From positions 1-64,000 of the forward strand of contig DMSQ01000040.1 in the NCBI GenBank assembly GCA_003457135.1: 64,000 bases of DNA. The letters are read 5' to 3'. The notes beneath the pieces were generated by a model. It was given only the letters and a program-made list of their open reading frames with translations, was not told where the DNA came from and made no database searches. Below are positions 1 through 8,961 of this stretch, piece after piece. The DNA comes from Prolixibacteraceae bacterium. GTDB lineage: Bacteria > Bacteroidota > Bacteroidia > Bacteroidales > Prolixibacteraceae. How positions within the stretch are numbered: position 1 is the first letter of the stretch; each line of letters opens with the position of its first letter. The position numbers were made by a program, and so were the translations under genes.

Positions 1-141
1 GGCAGATATGACAAGGAATAGTATCTCATTAAGAGGATAATAGAAATGTCCTTTGGTTATTCTACGTGGATCTTGCAAGGCTGAAAAATAATCTTCGAAA
101 ACATTTTGATAAATAGACTTTTGTGCGTTTAGATTAGCCAT
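1..141 (-). CDS. ISAs1-like transposase, N-terminal fragment cut by window edge
   Basis: The minus strand from the ATG at 139-141 stays open to the window edge, giving 47 residues beginning MANLNAQKSIYQNVFEDYFS and continuing ALQDPRRITKGHFYYPLNEI. The pattern of a short leader, F..L.DPR, then a YPL.EILFLVISA segment is the N-terminal DDE_Tnp_1-associated domain of ISAs1-family transposases. The catalytic DDE residues lie outside the window, so activity cannot be judged. Family assignment is from motif memory, not a search. Confidence 0.7.
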   Translation of the reverse strand, partial: MANLNAQKSIYQNVFEDYFSALQDPRRITKGHFYYPLNEILFLVISA

Positions 142-235
142 TTTTTTAACGCTAACCCAACAATTAATCATAAAGATAACAAATTGTATTCAATTCGCCA
201 AATAATTCACCATTGTTTTAAAAGCGATTTCCCTG
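1..235 (-). mobile_element. End of an ISAs1-like insertion sequence
   Basis: The transposase start lies about 95 bp inside a probable element end. On the minus strand the sequence at 235 begins CAGGG, as ISAs1-type terminal repeats often do, and the kinase reading frame resumes exactly at 236. I infer the element boundary is at 235/236. The other end is outside the window, so the terminal inverted repeat and target duplication are unverified. Confidence 0.5.
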
Positions 236-592
236 ATGTTTTCTACCGTATTTCGAAATTTAGTTTCCAATGCAATAAAATTTACACGCGAAAATGGAAA
301 TATTTCAATTCTAACCAGGAAGAAAGATGACTTTTGTGAGATTTCGGTGAAGGATAATGGAGTAGGGATATCCGGTGAAAATATTCAAAAAATATTCAGG
401 ATTGACAGCAATCATTCAACATTGGGAACCATTGGTGAAAAGGGAACCGGCCTTGGATTAGTTCTCTGCAAAGAATTTATTGAAAAAAACAATGGAAAAA
501 TCTGGGTTGAAAGTGTAGTTGGCAAGGGTAGTCAATTTACCTTTACCTTACCGTTAAAAGAACAACCGCGATCAGATAACAGCCTCATTTGA
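236..592 (+). pseudogene. Histidine kinase remnant (HATPase domain only)
   Basis: The 118 residues are the ATP-binding end of a sensor histidine kinase: an N box (RNLVSNAIKFT), a G1 box (VKDNGVGIS), a G2 box (GTGLGL) and the closing strand GSQFTFTLPL. The sensor and phospho-acceptor (DHp) regions are absent. The ATG at 236 is the methionine usually found just before the N box, so it is probably an internal codon exposed by the insertion sequence ending at 235. The fragment is therefore read as a kinase gene broken by transposition. It cannot work as a complete kinase. Confidence 0.7.
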
Positions 593-1280
593 TCGCAAAC
601 CTCGCAAATACCGAATATTTCAGCTTAATTTTCTGGAAGGATAATTCCGGAAGCGCTTCCTCCTGAACTGCTGCATCCATCACCATCATGGCTGATTTTC
701 GCATGGGTTGAAATTCGTCAAACGATTCGCGTTCCTGAATAAACAATGGTTTACCAACTGTTTCTCCAATAGCCGACAAAAGATACCCGGCTTTTTCCTT
801 TGCTTCCTGAACAGCCTGCATTTTTACTTCTTTACGGAATTTTTTGATTTCTGAATGATCAACGCGCTGAATATCGGCATTAAAAGCATTGATCTCATCC
901 AGAAGTTCAAATACCCTGGCCAGAGTTCCGGTTGTTGAAACTTTCAATAAATAATCTTTCGAAGCAATTACATCCTGCTTTTTGCGCTTTATTTTAATGA
1001 AGTCAGATGCTGCATCGGCCAATTGTAAATCGTTCAGGTCTATTTCGAGCTTCATCAACTTTTTCTTCATCTCTTTTTCCTGATCTTCCAGTTCAATTTT
1101 CTTTTTGCCTTCGAAACGCTCTTTCAAGGTAAACGAAATGTAAATCTGATCCGGAACAATTTCCATTTCACCTTGCCCAAGCACTTCGATGTAGGGTGTT
1201 TCTTTTGCCTGAATGTTTTCCTGGCTAAAGGCCAGAAGCGGAATTAACGCAATAAATAGTCCTAAAATTTTTGTTTTCAT
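585..1280 (-). CDS. SIMPL domain (DUF541) exported protein
   Basis: This is a roughly 231-residue protein with a signal peptide (MKTKILGLFIALIPLLAFSQ), which is why I start at 1280 rather than at an ATG 33 bp upstream. The mature part opens with IEVLGQGEMEIVPDQIYISF, the standard first strand of SIMPL/DUF541 proteins, followed by a charged helical region rich in Glu and Lys. Family members are periplasmic or outer-membrane associated, and their biochemical role is poorly defined. The gene converges on and slightly overlaps the kinase remnant. Confidence 0.8.
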   Translation of the reverse strand: MKTKILGLFIALIPLLAFSQENIQAKETPYIEVLGQGEMEIVPDQIYISFTLKERFEGKKKIELEDQEKEMKKKLMKLEIDLNDLQLADAASDFIKIKRKKQDVIASKDYLLKVSTTGTLARVFELLDEINAFNADIQRVDHSEIKKFRKEVKMQAVQEAKEKAGYLLSAIGETVGKPLFIQERESFDEFQPMRKSAMMVMDAAVQEEALPELSFQKIKLKYSVFARFAIK

Positions 1281-1425
1281 GTTTTCTGTTTTTGTAAATG
1301 TATGGTCATTCAATTGTCATTGGTTGTCATTAATGGTTCTCATTTTTTTTACTATTAATGACTATTAATGACTATCAGTGACTTTAATTTTAAAATCAGT
1401 CCTTCAATCCCTCAGTCCTCGGCTT

Positions 1426-3114
1426 TTAATACCCCGCGGCTTGTCCGTCTTTTCTTGATTCGGAAGCCCCAAAGTAAACTTTATTTTTCTCGTCCCATTT
1501 AATCGCCTGATAACCGCCATAAATGCCGTTGGTATATTGAATCTGGTGTCCTTTTCCTAACAATTTGCGTACCGTTTGGTAATCGAAACCGCTTTCGAGA
1601 TACACAATTCCTCCGTCGGTCATTTTCTCGTCGGTTGGTTCGCTCGATCCTTCGTGGCAAATCCGGGGGGCATCGCCAGCCTCCTGAAGGTTCATTCCGA
1701 AGTCAATTAAATTCACTACCATCTGAACATGGCCTTGTGGCTGCATCGATCCGCCCATCAGTCCGAAGCTGATAAATGGCTTGCCATCTTTGGTAATAAA
1801 TGCCGGAATAATGGTGTGGAACGGTCGTTTGTGCGGCTCAAACTTATTCATGTGATTAGGATCAAGCGAAAACATTTCACCACGATCCTGAAGAACAAAA
1901 CCAAGTTTTCCGGGCGTCATTCCGGAGCCCATTCCGCGGTAATTGCTCTGGATGAGTGAAACCATGTTTCCGTCTTTATCGGCGGTGGTCAGGTAAATGG
2001 TATTCCCATGTTCAGGATTTCCGGGAGGATAGATTTTTGCAGCACGGTTTGGATTCAACAATTTGTTTCGTTCATTGGCATATTCTTTCGAAATTAGTCC
2101 TTTTATCGGCAGTTTATTGAAATCCGGATCGGCGTAAAACTTGGCGCGATCCTCGAACGCCAGTTTTTTGGCTTCCACAAACGTATGAATGTATTCAGCG
2201 CTTCCGAAGCCCATTGATTTAATGTCGTAGTTTTCAAGAATATTCAGGATTTGAAGCACTGCAATTCCCTGTCCGTTTGGCGGCAATTCCCAAACATCAT
2301 AACCACGATAATTGGTCGAAACCGGTTCGATCCAATCCGAATGATGGTCTTCGAAATCGCGCATACTGAAAAAACCACCTTCTTTGCGCACATAATCCAC
2401 CATTTTTTGAGCAATCTCACCTTTGTAAAAAGCATCTCGTCCACCTTGTGCAATTTTTTCGAGGGTAACAGCCAGGAATGGATTTTTGAAGATTTCGCCC
2501 TTTGCCGGAGCTTTACCTCCGGGCATGTAAATTTCTTTAAAACCAGTATAATTTTCCAATAGTTTCGAGTTCGAATTCCAGTAATAGGCAATCACTTCGG
2601 AAACAGGAAATCCTTCGCGGGCATAGCTGATAGCCGGTTTAAGTATTTCAGGCATGGAAAGCTTACCGAATTTCTTATTCAGTTCGAACCAGCCATCCAC
2701 GCAGCCCGGCACCGATATGGATAGTGGCCCGTGCGACGGTACTTTTTTGATGCCTTTATCTTTAAAATACTGAAGCGACAAATCGTAAGGCGACCGGCCA
2801 CTGGCATTCAATCCGTATAATTTTTGAGTTTTTGCGTCCCAAACAATAGCAAAAAGGTCGCCGCCTATGCCGTTACTTACAGGTTCAACCAATCCGAGTA
2901 CTGCATTGGCTGCAATGGCTGCATCAATGGCGTTTCCTCCGGCTTTCAGAATGTCAAGGGCAGCCTGTGTTGCCAGCGGCTGACTGGTACATGCCATGCC
3001 ATGCTGCGCAATAACTTCGGAACGGGTAGCAAATGGCAGGCCGGTGATGCGGTCCTGAGCAATCAGATAAAAGCTAAAGAACACAGATAGAACAAAAAGC
3101 AGAAAATGTTTCAT
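1426..3114 (-). CDS. ggt: Gamma-glutamyltransferase (glutathione hydrolase)
   Basis: This 562-residue exported enzyme begins with a signal peptide (MKHFLLFVLSVFFSFYLIAQ). It carries the substrate-side signature NAIDAAIAANAVLGLVEP, the GIGGDLFA glycine segment, and the autoprocessing site HGNTIYLTTADKDGNMVS. In that site the threonine after GN is expected to become the N-terminal nucleophile of the small subunit. GSGMTPGKLGF and LMGGSMQPQGHVQ are further family blocks. The enzyme cleaves or transfers the gamma-glutamyl group of glutathione and related peptides in the periplasm. Length and motif order fit the family with no sign of damage. Confidence 0.93.
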   Translation of the reverse strand: MKHFLLFVLSVFFSFYLIAQDRITGLPFATRSEVIAQHGMACTSQPLATQAALDILKAGGNAIDAAIAANAVLGLVEPVSNGIGGDLFAIVWDAKTQKLYGLNASGRSPYDLSLQYFKDKGIKKVPSHGPLSISVPGCVDGWFELNKKFGKLSMPEILKPAISYAREGFPVSEVIAYYWNSNSKLLENYTGFKEIYMPGGKAPAKGEIFKNPFLAVTLEKIAQGGRDAFYKGEIAQKMVDYVRKEGGFFSMRDFEDHHSDWIEPVSTNYRGYDVWELPPNGQGIAVLQILNILENYDIKSMGFGSAEYIHTFVEAKKLAFEDRAKFYADPDFNKLPIKGLISKEYANERNKLLNPNRAAKIYPPGNPEHGNTIYLTTADKDGNMVSLIQSNYRGMGSGMTPGKLGFVLQDRGEMFSLDPNHMNKFEPHKRPFHTIIPAFITKDGKPFISFGLMGGSMQPQGHVQMVVNLIDFGMNLQEAGDAPRICHEGSSEPTDEKMTDGGIVYLESGFDYQTVRKLLGKGHQIQYTNGIYGGYQAIKWDEKNKVYFGASESRKDGQAAGY

Positions 3115-3390
3115 ATTTTGCTGAATTTGGTAAACTGTAAAAATAGAAAAATTGAAAGCCGATTGTTATATCCCGAATTGTTTTTCGGTCGAATCCATTA
3201 CAAAGTGAATTAAATTTCTGTTGATAAGTAAATTAAAATTCAATGGTTCAAACTTCGAGTATTGTTTTTGCTTCCTTTATTTTTGATTATAAAATCTCAA
3301 AAACAGTCATATAACTGGTGCATTTTACCAGTGTGACTTTTTGATGCAATTAAATTTATGAACTAATTGTAGTTTTGTTCTTATAGATAT

Positions 3391-4004
3391 TCCCCGTTAG
3401 GGGATGGATATCAATAGAAAAATGTTCAAATGATGTCTAAATTCCCCGTTAGGGGATTAAAACTATACTATGGCAAGCACATATTCACAAATTTATCTAC
3501 ATTTTGTTTTTGCTGTGCAAAACCGGATATCCTTGATTTGTCCGAATTGGCAAGTGGAATTATATAAATACATGAGTGGTATCATTACTAATGCAGGTCA
3601 CAAAACATACGCTATCAATGGAATGCCCGATCATGTTTATGCGCTTGTTAGTATGAACCCCGAACAGGCACCATCTGATTTAATGCACGATGTAAAGCGT
3701 AGTTCAACATTGTGGATCAATGAAAACCATTTTGTATTAGGAAAATTTTCATGGCAGGAGGGCTTTGGCGTTTTTAGTTATGGAAAATCACAAATTCCAG
3801 GCATTGCCAATTACATCGAACAACAAAAGAAACATCATGCGAAACGCACATTCATAGAGGAATATATTCAATTCTTAAAATTATTCGATATTGAATACGA
3901 TGAAAGATACATTTATAAACCAATAGAATGAAATCAGTTAATCCCCCATGGGGAAAGGGTTTTATCATGGTTTATTTTCTATTGATATAAATTCCCTCTG
4001 GGAA
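3391..4004 (+). mobile_element. Single-gene Y1/REP-type transposable element with flanking palindromes
   Basis: Two copies of the palindrome TCCCCGTTAGGGGA (3391-3404 and 3443-3456) precede the transposase gene. Two related palindromes (around 3944-3953 and 3992-4004) follow it. A perfect 13-bp inverted repeat, ATATCAATAGAAA at 3408-3420 and its complement at 3976-3988, brackets the gene. HUH single-strand transposases recognise such foldback ends. The rest of the 355-bp gap upstream (3115-3390) shows nothing recognisable. Confidence 0.65.
3470..3931 (+). CDS. IS200/REP-associated tyrosine transposase-like protein
   Basis: This 153-residue protein has the Y1_Tnp layout: an N-terminal HFVFAVQNR strand, a central HUH segment, and a C-terminal NYIEQQKKHH block carrying the candidate nucleophilic tyrosine. 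Bacteroidota homologues typically read PDHVHILVSM at the HUH motif. Here it reads PDHVYALVSM, so the second metal-binding histidine is a tyrosine. That change may reduce or abolish DNA-nicking. The gene lies between palindromes and inverted repeats. It could be a domesticated RAYT or a recently inactivated copy. Confidence 0.8.
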   Translation: MASTYSQIYLHFVFAVQNRISLICPNWQVELYKYMSGIITNAGHKTYAINGMPDHVYALVSMNPEQAPSDLMHDVKRSSTLWINENHFVLGKFSWQEGFGVFSYGKSQIPGIANYIEQQKKHHAKRTFIEEYIQFLKLFDIEYDERYIYKPIE

Positions 4005-4073
4005 AAACCAACGAGTAACATTCCAAGTTAAAACATTATCTATTATTACAAACTATCACCGCAATATTTCTGT

Positions 4074-6917
4074 ATGAACCCATTCTTAAAGCAAGTTGCC
4101 AATTATCTCTATACCAATCATCGTTCGGAATTGAGCGAATATTGCCTGGTTTTTCCGGGTAGGAGAGCGGGCGTGTTTTTTACTGCTTACCTGAATGAAT
4201 TGATTGAAAAACCAATCCTTTCTCCTGAAATAATAACCATCAACGAATTGATTTCATCGCTGACGGGCTTACAGCAAGCCGATCAGGTTTCGCTGGTACT
4301 GAAACTTCAGGAAGTTTATGCCAAAGAAACCGGTCATCAGGAACCTTTGGACGAGTTTTTCTTCTGGGGCGAAATTCTTCTGGCCGATTTCGATGATGTG
4401 GATAAATATTTGCTGAACGCTGATGATCTGTTTAGGAATATTTCTGATTTGAAGGAGCTTGAAAATCAGTTTGATTATTTGACAGAGGAACAGAAAAGGG
4501 CCATTGACGAGTTTTGGGGAAATCTGGATAAGGTGCCGCATTCTTTTAATAAGGAAAAATTCATTGCGATCTGGATTAAACTGGCTGCCATTTATCACCG
4601 GTTTCGGGAAGCGCTGAAACAGGAGCATATTGCCTATTCCGGAATGATTTACCGCGAAGTGGCCGAAGCCCTGGATGAGCAGCGAATTGTCGAATTGACC
4701 GCGAAGAAATACGTTTTTATTGGCTTTAATGCCTTAAATGAATGTGAAAAAACGATCTTCAAAAAGTTGTATGACCAAAACAAGGCCTTATTTTTCTGGG
4801 ATTATGCTGATTTTTATTTGAAAGATCCTGAAAATGAAGCAGGACGATTTTTGCGTACCAACCGGATTTCGTTTCCGGCTCCGAAGGGATTTGTTCCCGA
4901 AAATTTAGAGTCTGTCCTTCCCCGAAAGATTACGCTGGTTTCGGTTCCCGGAAATATCACCCAGGCACAGGCTATTAATCTGCCTCAGGTTCTGAAAAGC
5001 TTCCCGATAAATAACCGTTTCGACAATACCGCTTTCGTTCTGGCCGATGAAAACCTGCTGATACCGGTAATTTCTTCGGTGGGTAAAAGTTATACAGACA
5101 TCAATATCACGATGGGCTATCCGTTTGTAAACACTCCGGTTTATGGATTTATTTCGCAACTCATTAGTTTGCAGAAAAACATTCGCAAATCGGCGAAATC
5201 GCCTGTGTTTTATTACAAACCTGTGCTGGCTTTGCTGAATCATCAATTTGTGGTCAATCCTGAAGTTAAGTTATTTGTTGCCCTTGTCCACAAAAAAAAC
5301 AAGGTTTATATCGATGCTGCTGAACTGAATTTTAGCCCCTTCCTGAAAAAGATATTCTCTTCTTCTGACAATTGGCAAGGTATTCTCGATTATTTTCTGG
5401 ACATTCTGAAGGAGTTATCGTTAAAGTTTAATCCGGCACAAGACGAACAGGTGAAGTTGGAATCGGAATATTTGTTCCAGGCTTATCTGGGCATTCAGCG
5501 ACTGAAAGATACCTTGGCCGGATTGAATGTTCCTGACTTTCCGGTTAAGATTCTGTTTCGGTTGCTCGATCAGAGTTTGCGGCGGATTTCCATTCCGTTT
5601 GAAGGCGAACCGCTCACCGGGTTGCAGGTCATGGGGTTGCTCGAAACCCGCTGCCTTGATTTCGAAAACCTGGTGCTGTTTTCCGCCAACGAAGGATTTC
5701 TGCCGCGAATAGCTGCCGGACATTCGTTTGTACCCTATCATCTTCGGAAAGGCTTCGGAATGCCGACTTACGAAGACCGCGATGCCATGTATGCTTATTA
5801 TTTCTATCGGTTGATCCAGCGAACGGAAAATACGGTGATTGTTTATAATTCAATTACCGAAGGAATCTCTTCTTCAGAAAAAAGCCGCTTTTTGTATCAA
5901 CTATTATACGATTCGGAATTCGAAATTGAAGAACTTAACCTGAGTTTTAATTTTAAAGGTACTACTAATGAACCGATTCGGATTGAAGCCAGTGAAGCTC
6001 ATATTCAGAAATTAATTTCACGATATTCAGAAAAAAATCTGAGTCCGAGCGCCATCAATACTTATCTGGAATGTAAACTGAAGTTTTACTTTAAATACAT
6101 TGCCGGTATTAAGGAAACGGAAGAATTGAAAGAGGAAATTGATGCAGTGCTGTTCGGAAACCTGTTCCATTACGCCATTGAACTTTTATACCGGCCATTT
6201 GAAAATAAAACGGTTGAAGCTCATGCACTCGAATTATTGCGGGCTGATCGGCGTAGAATTGAAGCCGTAGTTTTGGAATCGGTTGCCGTAAAGTATTACC
6301 AGATGGCTCCGGAAGAGGCTTCACACCTGGAATTGAGCGGACAAAGTATATTGATTGCCTCCCATATCAGAGAGTATATCTATCAGTTGCTCGAAAACGA
6401 TATTCAGGTTGCCCCGTTCGAAGTGGTGAGCCTCGAAAAGGAATATTTTGCCAATTATCAGTTTGTTTCAGGAGAAAGGAAAATAAAAATCCGTATTGGC
6501 GGAATTGTTGACCGTATAGACCAGACCGCAGATGGATTACGGATTATAGACTACAAAACAGGCCGTAACCTGAAACTTGATTTTAGGGAATGGTCGCAGT
6601 TGGTTGATCCCAATTATTACGACCGGCGAAAGGAAATCTTCCAGACTTTGATTTACTCGGATATTTTAAGCCGGACCGAAAATCAAAATTCAATTTACCC
6701 GGTTATTTACAAACTCGACGATCTGTTTAAGGAGCAATTTGTTCCCAATATAATATATAAGGGCGACAAACTTATTTTTCAAAGTGTAAAGGAAGAATTT
6801 ACTGTTGCATTTGAAGAAGTCCTTTCAGAAATGTTCACGATCGGAAACCTCTTTGACCAAATTAAGGACTCGCAGAAATGCAGCTATTGCCCGTATAATA
6901 AGATTTGCAGAAGGTGA
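4074..6917 (+). CDS. AddB/RecB-like PD-(D/E)XK nuclease family protein
   Basis: This 947-residue protein begins with an inactive-helicase-like region (FPGRRAGVFFTAYL near the N-terminus, where a Walker A would sit). It ends in a RecB-family nuclease domain with SPSAINTYLECKLKFYFKY, LFGNLFHYAIELL, GGIVDRIDQ and IIDYKTGR. The C-terminal CSYCPYNKICRR, with one earlier cysteine (C of LECK), resembles the iron-sulfur staple of AddB. The usual role is processing double-strand breaks with an AddA helicase-nuclease. No addA is adjacent here. The exact subfamily is inferred from layout only. Confidence 0.8.
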   Translation: MNPFLKQVANYLYTNHRSELSEYCLVFPGRRAGVFFTAYLNELIEKPILSPEIITINELISSLTGLQQADQVSLVLKLQEVYAKETGHQEPLDEFFFWGEILLADFDDVDKYLLNADDLFRNISDLKELENQFDYLTEEQKRAIDEFWGNLDKVPHSFNKEKFIAIWIKLAAIYHRFREALKQEHIAYSGMIYREVAEALDEQRIVELTAKKYVFIGFNALNECEKTIFKKLYDQNKALFFWDYADFYLKDPENEAGRFLRTNRISFPAPKGFVPENLESVLPRKITLVSVPGNITQAQAINLPQVLKSFPINNRFDNTAFVLADENLLIPVISSVGKSYTDINITMGYPFVNTPVYGFISQLISLQKNIRKSAKSPVFYYKPVLALLNHQFVVNPEVKLFVALVHKKNKVYIDAAELNFSPFLKKIFSSSDNWQGILDYFLDILKELSLKFNPAQDEQVKLESEYLFQAYLGIQRLKDTLAGLNVPDFPVKILFRLLDQSLRRISIPFEGEPLTGLQVMGLLETRCLDFENLVLFSANEGFLPRIAAGHSFVPYHLRKGFGMPTYEDRDAMYAYYFYRLIQRTENTVIVYNSITEGISSSEKSRFLYQLLYDSEFEIEELNLSFNFKGTTNEPIRIEASEAHIQKLISRYSEKNLSPSAINTYLECKLKFYFKYIAGIKETEELKEEIDAVLFGNLFHYAIELLYRPFENKTVEAHALELLRADRRRIEAVVLESVAVKYYQMAPEEASHLELSGQSILIASHIREYIYQLLENDIQVAPFEVVSLEKEYFANYQFVSGERKIKIRIGGIVDRIDQTADGLRIIDYKTGRNLKLDFREWSQLVDPNYYDRRKEIFQTLIYSDILSRTENQNSIYPVIYKLDDLFKEQFVPNIIYKGDKLIFQSVKEEFTVAFEEVLSEMFTIGNLFDQIKDSQKCSYCPYNKICRR

Positions 6918-7105
6918 TTTAAATCAGGTTATATAGATATGACATATATCAATAGTATATCCATTAATAATCAGCTTATTTCCTTTCAAACATCAATTTT
7001 TATAACAATAAATAACCAAGTAAGGTTCCTATTTTAGTTGCATCAAATAGTGTTTGCAAGATTTTGCAACAATAAAAATAACAATAATCTTAACATACTT
7101 ATTTT

Positions 7106-8491
7106 ATGAAACTTAACAATGTTACCCGACTTTTACTTTGTGCGACACTAGTCATTTTTGCTGCTACTTCATGCGTAAAAGAAGGCCCAATGGGTCTTAC
7201 CGGACCTGCCGGTAAAGATGGAACAAATGGAAAAGATGGCAAAGATGCCAACGAAACCTGTAAAATGTGCCATAATCCAACCAAAGTTGATTTAATTGCA
7301 GTTCAGTTTCAGTTTTCGAAACATGAATATGGCGAAGCTGCTTTTGAAGAAGCCGGAAATACAGGATGTACTCCTTGTCACGCACAGGAAGCATTTAAAG
7401 ATGTTGTTAAAAGAAATGTTTCTTCAGGATTTACTTTGAATCCAACAACCGGGCGGTACACTTTAGATTATGCTACCACTGCCGATAAAGCTTTTGGCGA
7501 ACTTGGCTGTAGTACATGTCACAGTTCAATCCATGCTACTTATGGCTCCTCCGATTTACCTTCATTAACTACAGTTGCTCCTGTTCCAATGGTCATGTTG
7601 GGCGGAAAGAAAATAATCGACCTGAAAGCTGATGGCGGAAAGAGTAACCTTTGTGTAAAATGTCACCAACCACGTCCGCAAACAAACCTTCAGACAGGTA
7701 ACGCACAAGATTGGGTTGCCATTGCTGCAAACCCAACAGGTATAGCCTACGATGCAAATGCAAATAGTGCAACCACCAATATTATTAGGCCTAGCTATCG
7801 CATGCATATTCATTATGGCGCTGTTGGTGGTATTTATGCCGGTATGGGTGGGGTTGAATTTGCCGGAAGTTTGCCCTATACAAATTCAACACATACAACA
7901 GTTGCATCTTGCATTGATTGTCACATGGGTGCCGATGCAGGTAAAAGTAATTTAGTTGGAAGAGCAGGCGGACATACATTCTTTGCCAAAGGGAATCTTA
8001 CTACCTGTAATGCAGCAGGATGTCACACAACTGCTGTTACTTCGGCAAGCACAACTTTATGGGCTACTCCACGTGCTGAAATCAAAAAATTACTCAATGA
8101 CCTGGCAGCTAAATTAAGTGTAGGTGGCGTTGATATTATGAATAGAAATGCCAATACCAATGAAGCTCTTGGTGGAGTAAATCTTTGGGCAGGACTGACA
8201 ACAAATAATTACGATGGGTACCTGAATGTTTATGATGTAACACTTAATAATCCTAATTTGGGTTCAGCGATCTATGGAAATACAACTGGTCCATTCCAGA
8301 ATCCAAGTCCGGGTTCAACATGGACAGCCGAACAAAAAGCATTCAATCTTACTTTGCCGAAACTTAGCTTAACTAATGCTCAGTATGGCGCCATCATTAA
8401 TTTCCAACTTTGTTTGAGAGATTACAGCTTGGGTATTCATAACTATGCTTATACAAAAGCTTTATTGACTAACTCAATTGCTAAACTGTAA
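7106..8491 (+). CDS. Multihaem c-type cytochrome lipoprotein with collagen-like N-terminus
   Basis: This 461-residue protein has a lipoprotein signal with lipobox cysteine (FAATSC), then a short collagen-like Gly-X-Y run starting GPMGLTGPAGKDGTNGKDG. Five CXXCH haem sites follow (CKMCH, CTPCH, CSTCH, CVKCH, CIDCH), plus one expanded site, CNAAGCH (CX4CH). It should be an outer-membrane-anchored electron carrier. It heads the cytochrome locus. The Gly-X-Y segment may be a rigid spacer or trimerisation stalk holding the haem head away from the membrane. The electron acceptor is unknown. Confidence 0.85.
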   Translation: MKLNNVTRLLLCATLVIFAATSCVKEGPMGLTGPAGKDGTNGKDGKDANETCKMCHNPTKVDLIAVQFQFSKHEYGEAAFEEAGNTGCTPCHAQEAFKDVVKRNVSSGFTLNPTTGRYTLDYATTADKAFGELGCSTCHSSIHATYGSSDLPSLTTVAPVPMVMLGGKKIIDLKADGGKSNLCVKCHQPRPQTNLQTGNAQDWVAIAANPTGIAYDANANSATTNIIRPSYRMHIHYGAVGGIYAGMGGVEFAGSLPYTNSTHTTVASCIDCHMGADAGKSNLVGRAGGHTFFAKGNLTTCNAAGCHTTAVTSASTTLWATPRAEIKKLLNDLAAKLSVGGVDIMNRNANTNEALGGVNLWAGLTTNNYDGYLNVYDVTLNNPNLGSAIYGNTTGPFQNPSPGSTWTAEQKAFNLTLPKLSLTNAQYGAIINFQLCLRDYSLGIHNYAYTKALLTNSIAKL

Positions 8492-8518
8492 TAAGGTATT
8501 TTATGACTGATATAAAAA

Positions 8519-8555
8519 AGGCTTCTTTTTTCAGGAAGAGAAGTCTTTTTTTATA
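8519..8555 (+). terminator. Rho-independent terminator after the first cytochrome
   Basis: A stem formed by GGCTTCTTTT and AAGAGAAGTC (fully paired if G-U is allowed) is followed by a T tract. It lies between the multihaem lipoprotein and the next small lipoprotein gene. Confidence 0.55.
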
Positions 8556-8574
8556 AACCTTAAAAATGAGCATT

Positions 8575-8937
8575 ATGAAAAAACATTCGATATTCTTATT
8601 AATAGTATTGCTTTCGCTTTTTGTAGTTGGATGCAAATACGATTTCATTTTACCGGAAGAAGTTCCACCGATTGATAATAGCAAACCTATCAGCTTTGCC
8701 ACGCAAATTGCTCCAATATTTGCTGAGAAATGTAATAGTTGCCATAACAATCAGTCACCCAAATTAACTGCAGATGTGGCCTATGCACAACTGGTGCCAT
8801 CCTATGTAAATACAGGTACTCCAGCTAGTAGTAAGATTTACACTGTTCCTTCTTCGGGTTCACATTATGCCAAAGTTTCAGCAACGCAGTCTGCTCTGAT
8901 ACTTGCCTGGATAACTGAAGGAGCTAAAAATAATTAG
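8575..8937 (+). CDS. Mono-haem cytochrome c lipoprotein
   Basis: I start this gene at 8575 (MKKHSIFLLIVLL), three codons inside the longest frame, because the signal peptide begins there. The lipobox is VVGC. The mature part has ISFATQIAPIFAEKCNSCHN, the single-haem pattern of planctomycete-type cytochrome c domains, and a distal ILAWITEGA segment typical of that fold. With about 120 residues it is a small lipid-anchored electron shuttle. Its position between two other exported cytochrome-locus genes suggests it works with them. Confidence 0.82.
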   Translation: MKKHSIFLLIVLLSLFVVGCKYDFILPEEVPPIDNSKPISFATQIAPIFAEKCNSCHNNQSPKLTADVAYAQLVPSYVNTGTPASSKIYTVPSSGSHYAKVSATQSALILAWITEGAKNN

Positions 8938-8961
8938 TGCAAACATTAAATTTTCGATGAG

